This document shows, one piece after another, positions 52,832 through 62,392 of a stretch of 64,000 nucleotides of DNA. Below the pieces are notes generated by a model. The model was not told the DNA's origin. It saw only the letters and a list, made by a program, of their open reading frames with translations, and did not search any database. The position numbers and the translations under genes were made by a program. The stretch's first letter is position 1. Every line of letters starts with the position of its first letter. Origin of the DNA: Zygaena filipendulae (taxonomy: Eukaryota; Arthropoda; Insecta; Lepidoptera; Zygaenidae); contig OU015673.1 of assembly GCA_907165275.2 (NCBI GenBank), positions 5,917,001 through 5,981,000 on the forward strand. Direction: 5' to 3'.

Positions 52832-53026
52832 ACTAGCTGTTCCTCGCGGTTTCACATGCGTCAATTTCGAAGTTCCCGCAGGAATTCCGGAATAAAAAGT
52901 ACCCTATGTCCTTCTTTGTACCCCTGACAACTTGTATGCAAAATTTCATGATGATCGGTTTAGCCTTTAAGGCGTGAAAGCGAAACAGACAGACAGACAA
53001 ACAAATAAAATAAATATAATAGGTAC
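52832..53026 (-). mobile_element. Helitron-like repeat
   Basis: ACTAGCTGTTCCTCGCGG to the (CAGA)n / AAACAAATAAAATAAATATAATAGG end. It lies just upstream of K3 exon a. Confidence 0.65.
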
Positions 53027-53144
53027 AAGCTATGCTTAGTTTGACACCTGGTGGGGTTTTGTAATAATGTACCTATTATAATTATTATATATATAATTAA
53101 AATAATTTCCTTCAATAAAGGTCTCCTACTTATGATAATCCAAG

Positions 53145-53301
53145 AAGTAACGACCCAAGAATATGATTACGCAGAACTACACGTTACCAAGCGACCGGTG
53201 CCAGAGGAGCTTCAAGATATGTTCCTAGTGAAAGCGAGCGAAACTGATTTGGAAGCCGAAGAGTGTATGACTGATCTGATCCAGTGTATAACTGTACTGA
53301 A
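53145..53301 (+). CDS. Kazal-like secreted protein K3, exon a (5' partial)
   Basis: This 157-bp exon lies between an AG acceptor (ATAATCCAAG) and AA|GTGAGT, with the same length and entry and exit phases as K1 and K2. It codes an acidic linker (VTTQEYDYAELHVTKR... ASETDLEAEE) and cysteines 1 and 2 in CMTDLIQCITVLK, matching CKNFIENCPGGYK of K1 in spacing (C-x6-C-x4-K). The Pro after C2 is replaced by Ile. The acceptor tract is poor in pyrimidines, so a start slightly upstream (53121) is possible. A snap-back MITE starts nine bases after the donor GT. Confidence 0.65.
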
Positions 53302-53310
53302 GTGAGTTAA

Positions 53311-53826
53311 CCGCCGCACTCAGAGTCGACTTTATTGATTACTTAGTTAAGTATAGATTTTTAAAACAAAACTGCCGCAATGGGCATGTTGACTAATTTT
53401 TATTTTTTAGTCCGTCTTGTAGATTATAAAAAAATATTGGACACGTATTTTTTTCTTTTTTTACGTAATCAAAAAATAACGGCGATATATTGAGTTGAAA
53501 TTTCACGTGACGTCACTATTCTGACAGTTTTTATGGCGGTTTTAGCGGTTAGTGACGTCACGACCCCCTCACCCTCAACTTTAATGCGCTTTATCTCTGT
53601 ATATTTTAAGTTATTAGAAAAAGCAAAAAATACGTGTCTATTGTTTTTTTATTTTCTAACTGACGGACTAATTAGAATTTTGATTTTCAAAAGTAGTCCA
53701 CATCCCTATCAGACAAGTTTAATATCAATTAACATTAATTTACTGGACGTCTCAGATTGCGGCAGTTTTGTTTTAAAAATCTATACTTAACTAAGTAATC
53801 ATTAAAGTCGACTCTGAGTGCGGCCG
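53311..53826. mobile_element. Snap-back MITE, copy F, split by a CRE-bearing MITE
   Basis: The outer tips CCGCCGCACTCAGAG and CTCTGAGTGCGGCCG are intact, with TTAA at the left and TTA at the right. The left arm is broken after CTGCCGCAAT by the 326-bp element at 53382-53707 and resumes with CAGACAAGTTTAATATC. Part of the loop and right arm (AATTAATGTTAATTGGC...) is also deleted. Confidence 0.85.
53382..53707 (+). mobile_element. CRE-bearing MITE, copy 3, nested
   Basis: GGGCATGTTGACTA to AGTCCACATCCCT, with TGACGTCA at ~53508 and ~53552. Because the target is a known repeat, the empty site can be reconstructed: GCAATCAGAC became GCAAT-[element]-ATCAGAC, so the element duplicated the dinucleotide AT. 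Confidence 0.85.
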
Positions 53827-53947
53827 TTAGACGCGTCTTCGTAGAAGACACGTAATTTTACGCACTTCTAACAAGTTTTAGTTCTTACTAGATAGTTCCC
53901 CGCGGTTTGACTGGCGTTAAAAGGCTATTTGACTATTCTTTTTTCGT

Positions 53948-54200
53948 ACTTCTATTTTGTCCGTCAGTTAGATAGTAAAAAAATAATGGACACGTACCTA
54001 TATTTTGCTTTTTCAAAGCAATGAAATTATACTTGGATAAGCGCATTAAAGTTTGGGAGTGGGGGCTCGTAACGTCATGTGCAGGTAAAACCTGCACCTG
54101 CTTGTGACATCATTTTTTGCTTACGTAAAAGAAGAAAAAATACGTGTCTAATATTTTTTATGAATCTACAGGACGAGCCAAAAATAAAAAAATAGTTCCC
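53948..54200 (-). mobile_element. Degenerate CRE-bearing MITE
   Basis: GTCCGTCAGTTAGATAG, ATAATGGACACGTACC, GCGCATTAAAGTTTGGGAG, CTCGTAACGTCA and AATATTTTTTATGAATCTACAGG are in order. Both CREs are mutated or lost and the termini are absent. Confidence 0.55.
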
Positions 54201-54608
54201 AAAAGAATTTCATCCAAACCCGTCTAAACAGACGTTTCAGCATGGGAAAATAACATACAATAATATTGGTTTGATTTTCTTATAATTCTTGGCAGGTATA
54301 GCATATCTACCTTATTCAGTCCTTTTATCTACTGAGACACACACCCTATTGTTAAGGGTGTGTTGGCAATGAACCGTCATGCGGGCCCATAATAAACTTC
54401 AGAGACGCTTTTGAATTGCTTCTTAGACGTGTGTAGTGTGTACATAATTATCCTTACAATACCTAGTCTCCTGCTACAGTTAATTATTATTATTATGTAT
54501 AAAACATGCTTAATTTTGTTTAAAGGACAATGGACAAAATATGATCGCATTAGACTCTTAAATAGATGTAACCAACCACGTAAATTTTAGAAATAAGGTA
54601 CCTACCTA

Positions 54609-55004
54609 TACAACGTGTTAATGAATTGACCAAAAACCTGATACACCCCATTTCAAAATATAAACAATAATATAATTAAAATATAAATTATGTCGAAAAA
54701 AATAATATCTAGTCTAAAAGTTATTCAACATTAGTTTGGACACCTCCATAGATAGGTCACCACCTATCTATGAAATTTCAAGCCCTACACCCGCGCCTAC
54801 GATGGCCGATGGTCAATGACCGATTCAATTTTTTGACTACGGGAGGCGTACGCGCCAAATATTGTATTATAAATAATTTAGACATAGGCATTGGGCTAGT
54901 AAAAATGAAAAAAATATAACCTATTTAAACATGGTGCGATCGATTCGGAAGTCGATTCTAAACACACTACTTTCTAGTTTTCAGGCAATTCATTAACACG
55001 TTGT
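54609..55004 (-). mobile_element. TIR element (TACAACGTGTTAATGAATT), copy 3, reversed
   Basis: TACAACGTGTTAATGAATTGACC and GGCAATTCATTAACACGTTGTA form the ends. It is longer than the other copies because of ~40 extra bp around GCCTACGATGGCCGATGGTC. Confidence 0.75.
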
Positions 55005-55030
55005 ATAATACTATAAATACTGTTGTTAAC

Positions 55031-55297
55031 GACGACCCGATTGGCGCAATGGTCACCATGCCTGCCCGCTAATCAAGGGGTTCCGGGTTCGATTCCCGGT
55101 GGGGGTGAACTTTGTGTGATGAACACAGGGTTCCATTTTCCAGTCTGGGTGTGTTTATATATCTATAGTATAATATATAAGCAATTCTATGTAGTATATA
55201 CCACGTTTGCTTGGTTTCCACGACACAAGCTAATAATAGCTTAGTGTGGGATCAAGTAGATCTGTGTGTTGTGAAGTGGATTATTATTATTAATTAT
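55031..55297 (+). mobile_element. tRNA-derived SINE, copy 2
   Basis: Near-identical to the copy at 36495 across the tRNA-like head (GATTGGCGCAATGGTCACC, GGTTCGATTCCCGGTGG) and body, ending in (ATT)n. The closeness of the two copies implies recent activity. It lies in the K3 intron. Confidence 0.87.
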
Positions 55298-55349
55298 GTT
55301 AAAAATACTAAACTTTATTAAACACGGCTAATCTGGTTGACATGATCAG

Positions 55350-55453
55350 GATACGAGGCACACCACACATATGTGCACAAAACAAAGACGGGAAGAAAAG
55401 TACTTTCGACAGCCTATGCGATATGGAATACCGCAATTGCAGATTTCCCCTGG
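55350..55453 (+). CDS. Kazal-like secreted protein K3, exon b
   Basis: This 104-bp exon after CATGATCAG ends CTGG|GTAAAT in phase 1. It reads K-IRGTPHICAQNKDG..FDSLCDMEYRNCRFPL, giving cysteines 3-5 with the same C3-x14-C4-x6-C5 spacing as K1 and K2, although only a minority of residues are identical (C-D/E-M/L-E/Q-Y-x-N-C is shared). It is nine bases (three codons) longer than the K1/K2 exon, between C2 and C3. Confidence 0.75.
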
Positions 55454-56630
55454 GTAAATATTATATTGCTACCCGTAATTTTATGATCCAATAAACATAC
55501 GTATGGAAAACCACAGCGCTATTCTGTGAGGCCAATAACGAAAGTCACGCGGCAAACCGCTCACTTCAAAAACTCGTTAATCTCAACGTTGATATTAAAC
55601 GAGTTTTCGATTTTAAAGTGAATGTTTGCTATTTGTTACGACATTAATAAACAATATTATAAAATAGTAATATCATATCAATGGCTTCTATTCTATCATA
55701 TTGATAACGTTAGATATTACTTTATATCATACATTTTATAGTTCCATGGATCATAAAGCCTTCAACCTCATATTTTATGTACTTAACCACTATTCACTCA
55801 TTTAAAAATTGTTGAACCGGGCAACCTGTAGGTACTTTTTTTTTCTTAATTTAATACCTACAATATATAAAAGTACCTATAGTTTCATAACTAATAATAC
55901 TATAATGAAATACAATACAATACTAAAAGTGAAGTGAAATTAGACAATCCTTAGAGAATAGCTCTGCGGGTATGAAATCAGAATTCGTTTCAATATTTTC
56001 ATGAGCGATTACACCTGTCAACGCAATGTGCCAGATCCACATCTTGAATATATTCTGCTTATGAGCTAATAAAACCTATATCTCGAATATTGTGCGCACT
56101 AAGTGGAAAATAATTTCATCCAGACCAGCTGTGCTCGCGCTTCGTTTGCGCGGTCTTGAATTTTTTTCACATCAATGGAATATTTTCTTTGTATAACTAG
56201 CACAATTTTAAATACCTACTACTTTTTAATTCAACTGACGGAAATCTGATGCTAGACAAAGGTCCTATATTATCTTCATTCAGCTAGGACCCACAATCTT
56301 CACCAGCTCGTCCATCCATACGTTACATACTTACTCCTATTTTTCGCAGACAAGTCGCCATTTTGAATTTTATTTTACTTTTTTGTATTTTTTTCTTATG
56401 GAGCAGCAAATTAATAAACAAACAGACAACAGACAAATAAATCTCGGATATCGAATTTAGTAATGGAAAGAACATTGAAACCATACAAAGTGTCTATGAA
56501 TCCCCTGTACATTGACTATTCCATAGCGTTCATAACTTACTGAGGAATGTTTCCTGAAAGGATAGGTAAACTTCTTACGCCTCCAACGTCAATTAAAGGT
56601 ACCTATTTAATCTGTTTTTATTTTTCTCAG

Positions 56631-56683
56631 AACAATGGAGCTTCGTCACAGATGATATAGAGCTAGATAAAGGATGCAGTTAA
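56631..56683 (+). CDS. Kazal-like secreted protein K3, exon c (3' end)
   Basis: The exon after a strong acceptor (TTTTTATTTTTCTCAG) encodes EQWSFVTDDIELDKGCS and stop. The QWS and the penultimate Cys align with QWSMIKQSRC of K2; K3 has six extra acidic residues before C6 and one Ser after it. Confidence 0.7.
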
Positions 56684-56838
56684 CAATGGAATATAAACAA
56701 AATGTTTAATTTATTATGCAAATTATTATGATAATGGTACTTTTCTATACTTTTTTAATTTGAACTACTATTAAAGCGCCAAATTTCATTGATTTTATAG
56801 TTTATCACTCATAAATGAACATACATATGAACACACCT

Positions 56839-56993
56839 ACTAGCTGTTCCCCGCGGTTTCACCCGCGGAAATTTCGGGGATACCACAGGAATTCTAGGAC
56901 ACAAAGTACCCCATGTCCTTCTCTGTACCTCTGACAACCTGTGTACTAAATTTCATGACGATCGGTTGAGCTGTTAAGTTAATATTAGTAGGG
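56839..56993 (-). mobile_element. Helitron-like repeat
   Basis: ACTAGCTGTTCCCCGCGG to GTTAATATTAGTAGGGA, with an internal deletion of the CAAACA tract. It lies between the convergent ends of K3 and K2. Confidence 0.65.
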
Positions 56994-57026
56994 ATGAATA
57001 GACACGGCTGCATTTTTGTTTATAAT

Positions 57027-57350
57027 GGGGATGTGGACTACTTTTAAAAATCAAAATTCTAATTAGTCCGTCAGTTAGAAAATAAAAAAACAATAGACAC
57101 GTATTTTTTGCTTTTTCAAATAAATTAAAATATACAGAGATAAAGCGCATTAAAGTTTAGGGTGAGGGGGTCGTGACGTCACTAACCGTAAAAACCGCCA
57201 TACAAACTGTCAGAATAGTGACGTCACGCGAAATTTCAACTCAATATATCGCCGTTATTTTTTGATTACGTAAAAAAGAAAAAATACGCGTCCAATATTT
57301 TTTAATAATCTACAAGACGGACTAAAAAATCAAAATTAGTCAACATGCCT
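57027..57350 (-). mobile_element. CRE-bearing MITE, copy 4
   Basis: GGGGATGTGGACTA to TTAGTCAACATGCCT, flanked by AT on each side (57025-57026 and 57351-57352). TGACGTCA occurs at ~57174 and ~57219. It sits between the 3' ends of K3 and K2. Confidence 0.8.
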
Positions 57351-57674
57351 ATTCTAGCCCAGCTAAGAAATAAAACCAGATGATTTCGTTGATAATACCT
57401 ATGTAATTGTATATTCCATTATTTCAGCGAGATAAGTTCCTAAGTTTGCTTTACTGGTGAATATCATTTTCACCAGAATTACTAGTTTGTCTACTCAATA
57501 TGTTTTTTTTTTTTTTACGAAATTCTCATTCGAAAGTATAGAACCCTAAAATAAACTTCATTAAAGTTGGTCCAGATTTCTGGAAGTATTTTTATATGTT
57601 TCATTCTTCTGTTGTCAAGTAGATTTTTTGTTTGTGAGTTTTAAAATAACGCCTTACGAAGAACGGATAGCAAA

Positions 57675-57706
57675 TTAACATCTGCTCTGCTTTATCATAC
57701 TCCATT
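57675..57706 (-). CDS. Kazal-like secreted protein K2, exon c (3' end)
   Basis: Read on the minus strand after TATTTGTTTTCAG, the 32-bp exon gives QWSMIKQSRC and TAA; its Gln codon is completed by the last base of exon b. Length and stop position are identical to K1, which is why this tiny exon can be placed with some confidence. Confidence 0.7.
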
Positions 57707-57910
57707 CTGAAAACAAATATAGGTGGGTACTGTACGTCTGTAATAAATAGGTATACGCCTGATAATAAATTAGCAACGCTGAACAAAGGGAATATTGAAC
57801 CCGCACTGCACACTAGAAAATGGTTCAACTTCAACAGCTATATCTGTCAGCTACAGCTGTATCTATTCTATACCTACATTATGTTATAGCTAAACATCAA
57901 ATTATTTTCA

Positions 57911-58050
57911 ACTAGCTGTTCCGCGCGGTTTCAAGCGCGTTAATATTGGAGATCCCGCGGGAATTCCGCGACAAAAAGTACCCTATGTCCTTCTCTGTAC
58001 CCCTGACACCGTGTAATATGCAAAGTTTAATGCAATGTTTCCGACCCTGC
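57911..58050 (-). mobile_element. Helitron-like repeat, 3' part
   Basis: ACTAGCTGTTCCGCGCGG through CCTATGTCCTTCTCTGTACC to CACCGTGTAATATGC. It is inside the K2 intron. Confidence 0.55.
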
Positions 58051-58121
58051 CGACAATTATCGTTATATTCCAACCAATTTACGCTTTTGTGTAAAATTAT
58101 AAAAAAAAAATATATATAATT

Positions 58122-58352
58122 ACTAGCTGTCCCCGCGATTTTATCCGCAATAATTTCGGAGTTCCCGCGGTAATTCCGGCAAAAAAGTACTCTATGTCCT
58201 TCAGTTCCCGAGGGAATTCCGGGATAAAAACTATCCTATCTTTTAAGTTGGACCATATTATAAACGGTTGCAAAATTTTATCAAAATCCGTTCAGTAGTT
58301 TCGGAGTCCATCGCGGACAAACAACGTGACACGTGATTTATATATATTAGAT
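58122..58352 (-). mobile_element. Helitron-like repeat, TATATATTAGAT subtype
   Basis: ACTAGCTGTCCCCGCGATTTTATCC opens; TCCGTTCAGTAGTTTCGGAG precedes TATATATATTAGATAGAT at the end. A short GAGTTCCCG segment is duplicated (58160 and 58202). Confidence 0.55.
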
Positions 58353-58667
58353 AGATAGATATACTTTCTTCCTCATGAATTACTATGTCTATTGGTGAAA
58401 ACCAATTAAACATCCGTTCAGTGGTTGTTTAGTTTAACGCAAACAGACAGACAGATGGACTTACGCAACGGTGGCCAAAGTTTGAACCAATAAGGTCAAG
58501 TTTTCTTCAAATCAGATCAAAACAAATGTGTGTTTTGGTCAAAATTACGCAGGTGATTTGTATCGAGAGCAGTTTTCATCTATACATCCAAACATCTATG
58601 CATATAATTAAAATTGAAGTGTCTGTTTGTAATTCCAAATTGACAGCTTTTCACTAAATGCACATGA

Positions 58668-58864
58668 AAGGATATAATATCTCTGTCTGTCTGTCTGTTT
58701 GTTCCGAGTAATCTCTGTAACGGCTGAACCGATTATAACGGGAATTACACTGACAGATAGCTGATGTTATAAGGAGTAACTTAGGCTGCTTTTATTTTAG
58801 AAATAAAATAGTTCCTGAGGGAATTCCAAAACTGACAAAAGTGAAACCGCGGGGCACAGTTAGT
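58668..58864 (+). mobile_element. Helitron-like repeat, forward
   Basis: GGATATAATATCTCTGTCTGTCTG, ACGGCTGAACCGATTATAACGG and the end GAAACCGCGGGGCACAGTTAGT. It lies 22 bp from K2 exon b. Confidence 0.55.
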
Positions 58865-58886
58865 GTTGTTATAAATATTCACTTAC

Positions 58887-58981
58887 GTCTCCAGCCGTTG
58901 CAATTCTCATATTCGAGTTCACAATAATTTGTGAACGATTTGTAGTAACCGTCGTAGTGTCTGGCACACACTGAATGAACC
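58887..58981 (-). CDS. Kazal-like secreted protein K2, exon b
   Basis: On the minus strand, ATGTTTTTCAG precedes a 95-bp exon that ends AGAC|GTAAGT. It reads K-VHSVCARHYDG..NYCELEYENCNGWR, very close to K1 exon b and identical to it in length and phases. It supplies cysteines 3-5. Most differences from K1 are conservative changes at the protein level, with wording around the cysteines kept, which argues for a functional gene rather than a relic. Confidence 0.8.
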
Positions 58982-59161
58982 CTGAAAAACATATAGGTAG
59001 GTAAAACCAAGTATAAGTACCAAGGCAATATTATCTCAAAGGTATAGCTCAAGAGATGAAATGGCTGATGACATAAAAAAAGAAAGTAGAATAATTAGGT
59101 AGGTACTGTTTCCTTTTCGCCTCATTTGGGCTCCATTGAAGAGTCTCTCTATTTTATAGGC

Positions 59162-59418
59162 ACTAGCTGTTACAAGCGGTTTCACCCGTGCGATTGTAAA
59201 CCGAAATTCTCACATTTTCTACTAGAACTTTGGGCTAGAAAGTACTTTATACCTATCCTTTTCGGTACGCCTGACAACGTGTGGTATGCAAAATTCAATG
59301 CAGGTTCACCCGTTTTAAATTGCAGAGTTCTTTTCATGAAGATCGGTTGAACCTTTAAGAGGTGAAAGCGTTAGAAATAAACAAACAAACTCACTTTCGC
59401 ATTTATAATGATAAGGAT
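59162..59418 (-). mobile_element. Helitron-like repeat, degenerate
   Basis: ACTAGCTGTTACAAGCGGTTTC to CGCATTTATAATGATAAGGAT, with the usual CCTGACAACGTGTGGTATGC and GATCGGTTGAACC inside. It lies in the K2 intron. Confidence 0.5.
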
Positions 59419-59791
59419 CTCTATCGATTTGTTAATACCACAGAATAGAAAATAACTGATAGAAGGGACATCAACTTAGTTTAGTATGAAAACAGGTCAA
59501 AACCAGTGTCGCCGGGTGATTTTCGCACACAAAACTATTCATCACGCACTAAAACATTCATTAACGAAAAGAAATGCAACGCTTTTTGGTTACGTTTTTA
59601 CTTAGACGCTGTTTTCAAAATAAACAGTTTTGGGAATATTGTGGAAAATATACTTAGGATACTAGCAAAAGAGGTTTTGGGCAAGTTAGAGCATTTGTTT
59701 TAACTTCCTTTGCAACCGTAGCGCGCTTGTCCCGCCTACATACCTATTGTCATCTCTAGTTAATTTATTGTCTCTGTGGTTAATACCTTAC

Positions 59792-59948
59792 TTGTAAGCA
59801 CTTGGACATTGTTTGATGAAAACACTGCAACCGTGATTGATCAGGTCCATTTTGAGGAAGATCGAGTTCTTTGGATAGAAACGCACTTGCGAAGGCTCGG
59901 GATGCGCTGGGTTTGTGTAGTCCGCTGACGTCATTGATGATAGAGTCA
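59792..59948 (-). CDS. Kazal-like secreted protein K2, exon a (5' partial)
   Basis: This 157-bp minus-strand exon runs from CACATCCTACAG to AA|GTAAGG, with the same phases as K1 and K3. It codes a Pro/Ser-rich linker (TSADYTNPAHPEPSQVRFYP) and then HGCSVFIKQCPSAYK, carrying cysteines 1 and 2. Unlike K1, its start is not hydrophobic, so the signal peptide must lie in an upstream exon between here and the cecropin gene; no convincing candidate was found. A different frame over the same DNA is open but gives no family resemblance. Confidence 0.72.
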
Positions 59949-61362
59949 CTGTAGGATGTGATTTTAGTCATCATCATCATCACCTATTTCTAACCGAGTT
60001 CCAAAAAGGAGGAGGTTTTTTGTTCAGCTGTATGTTTGAAAAATATGCTGAAGTTATTAAATATTGGTACGACGTACGAAACGAAGCAAAGAACGATTTG
60101 GATCCTTTCCCTGCCCCTTGTTTACCATGATATGTAATAGTTTATCAGTTTTATTTTTTTATTAATAGTATACTCGCATTATTGTCTAACCACTGATTTT
60201 GCAACCGACAAACAATGTTTCTATCTGTAATATTGTAGGCGAGTGGTGCAGGTGCAGGTGCAGTAGCACAGCAATTAAAATCCGAAAATGATAATATAAA
60301 ATATTATCATTTTGACTGTTTTGGTCATCTCTGCGAAATGAAAATTACTCACAGATAACAACCAATTTTGGGTACAATATCATATGCAACTATTTCACCA
60401 CACGTAAGTAGAGAAGCAAAACTAAATTGAAATAGTTTTGCAACTTATATACGCGTGAGTACCTTCATACTTAGGTAATTGAAGTGGTTTATGTTACTAT
60501 AACCCTCCTAAGCTCGGAACTATAAAAAATTTAATAATCGTAAATTTCACAGTCACAGTTTTTTTTTTTGTATTCCCAATACGCCTTACCCAAATGTTAG
60601 CAAAACCACGAGAGTTCAGTTAAATAAGATTCTGAATTCTGATAAAGCTGAAGGCAAGAAAACTAAAAGGGTTAAAGGTATTCTCTAATGGATCCCACAA
60701 ACTATAAAGCTTGTCGTTCAATTTGCATGAGACATGCCTACTTATTCCAATACCTATGTAATTCGTCTTTATACAGTTTAACTCTTTTCATATGGTGTCT
60801 TCCTGTGTGCAAGTGCTTCCACTTTACATTTGGGATCTTTTAAGGCATACCCATAATTACGATCCCCTCTCGATTTCCTGAAGGAAACCTCGGTGATATA
60901 ATACTATCTATATTTAACTTTAATTATTATTTGTAAAAAATATTATGAAACACAGTCAAAAATAAAAATTACCTAAATAAACAGTGCCACTAAAAAAACC
61001 AAACTGTCATGAAATCTAATGCACGCTAAAGGAGATATTCTAGCGGCAGAAATCTTACGGGAGGCAGATAAAAAATTGAAACTAAAATATTACAGTAAGA
61101 AATATAATACAATTTATTTAAAATAACTTAGCTTAAAACTACAGGCAGGTGAGTGGTGACTTTGAAAATAGAAGAATTATTCTAATGTTAAAATTATACT
61201 CATTCTTTGGCGCGAACCAAAAGTTTGTCATGCAGGCACCGGATGTTGCGCTCATTGGCGTTAGCTGTGCGCGTTACTTCCGTTGCTTTTTCAAATTTTA
61301 CTCTCAACGCGCCAAAAGAAGTATAACTTCAATAAAAATTGTTCTAAAGTGTGTATTCTAGT
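59949..61362. other. Intergenic between K2 and cecropin
   Basis: No repeat ends were recognised. 60240-60275 contains short GCAGGTGCAGGTGCAG repeats. 61113-61118 (TTTATT on +) is a possible poly(A) signal for the cecropin mRNA. The missing K2 signal exon may lie here. Confidence 0.4.
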
Positions 61363-61455
61363 TTATCCTTTGATAATGGTTGCCGCTTGCCCAACCACGG
61401 CGACGGCTGGACCCGCTTTGATGAGACCGTCACGAATATTCTGTCCGAAGTGTTC
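61363..61455 (-). CDS. Cecropin, exon 2 (C-terminal)
   Basis: On the minus strand the exon follows CCTTTTTACAG and codes EHFGQNIRDGLIKAG, PAVAVVGQAATIIKG and stop (30 residues). GQNIRD, the AGPAV hinge and the hydrophobic second helix are hallmarks of lepidopteran cecropins. The final Gly is the expected amide donor. Joined to exon 1 the precursor is 62 aa, standard for the family. The mature peptide would be a secreted, membrane-active antibacterial factor of fat body and haemocytes. Confidence 0.93.
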   Translation of the reverse strand, partial: EHFGQNIRDGLIKAGPAVAVVGQAATIIKG

Positions 61456-62019
61456 CTGTAAAAAGGATAAATATCATCTTTGTTAAACGTACCTACATTT
61501 TATCAATCTATCTATTTTGGAAATTGGTTAAAATAAAGAAGGTAGGCCAGTAGTGAGTCAGGTGGACCAGTTTATTTACATATTTTTATATAGTTTCGAT
61601 ATGCTGAATAACTATAATTTCTTCCAGGCTACATTGAATATTAGTTTGCTATTGGCAGATCTACGTATATTACACGTCTATGTATAAAAATACAGTTTTA
61701 AATTATTGCAAAAGATTGATACAGAGAACAATAACTTTAACACAGTCATAGGTACAATAATATTAAATTGTAGAACCCTAGTGCCGAAATCAAAAGTTCT
61801 GTTTCATTTTAAAATGCAGTAAGTACACAATATCACCTCCACCTACGTTGTACTTTGTGTACTTTTTACTAAAAACTATTTAAATAATAAAAATATATAG
61901 GTACCTATTAGCAAGATCTGCACAAGTGTATAATAGAAGGTTTGATGTATGGCGATGAAACTTTTCTTAAACGATGAATAAAAAGTAGAAAAAAAGAATG
62001 TAAAAGAAATAAAACTTAC
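61456..62019 (-). other. Cecropin intron
   Basis: A 564-bp phase-0 GT-AG intron at the position typical of moth cecropin genes (after KKI of the mature peptide). It is AT-rich with no inserted repeat recognised. Confidence 0.85.
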
Positions 62020-62115
62020 AATTTTCTTGAACACCTTCCATTTCGGTGCCGCGGAAACACTGGCCATCGCAATGAAGACAGCGAAGCAGAAGAATAAAAT
62101 CTTGGCGAAGTTCAT
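62020..62115 (-). CDS. Cecropin, exon 1 (signal and N-terminus)
   Basis: The start at 62115 is chosen because MNFAKILFFCFAVFIAMASV is a classic cecropin signal peptide; an in-frame upstream Met at 62151 would add 12 residues before it and is less likely. After the signal, an Ala-Pro dipeptide precedes KWKVFKKI, the basic amphipathic start of the mature peptide; such AP pairs are normally trimmed by a dipeptidyl peptidase. The exon is 32 codons and ends ATT|GTAAGT. Confidence 0.93.
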
Positions 62116-62227
62116 TTTTGGAATGATTGAAAAAGAAAAGTTTTCAAACAAAACAATTAGTTCTACAAATCTGTGTGTCGACAGATCGAGTGCTCGATTG
62201 TTGATGATTCTGTCTGCAAATGCTCTG

Positions 62228-62237
62228 GTTTTATATA
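62228..62237 (-). promoter_or_regulatory. Cecropin TATA box
   Basis: Read on the minus strand it is TATATAAAAC, 113 bp before the ATG, predicting a start of transcription near 62200 and a short 5' UTR. Confidence 0.6.
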
Positions 62238-62392
62238 CTTGTAAAATGACCTATTTACATTTGCACACTAAGATGCGAATGACAAACGAGTTTGGTTCTT
62301 ATTATTGAAAGCATAAAGACTAAGAGGTGTTATGTTGTGAGGAAAATAATTAATGGTGAACAGATAACGCGTAAGCGGATGGCAGCGCGGCG

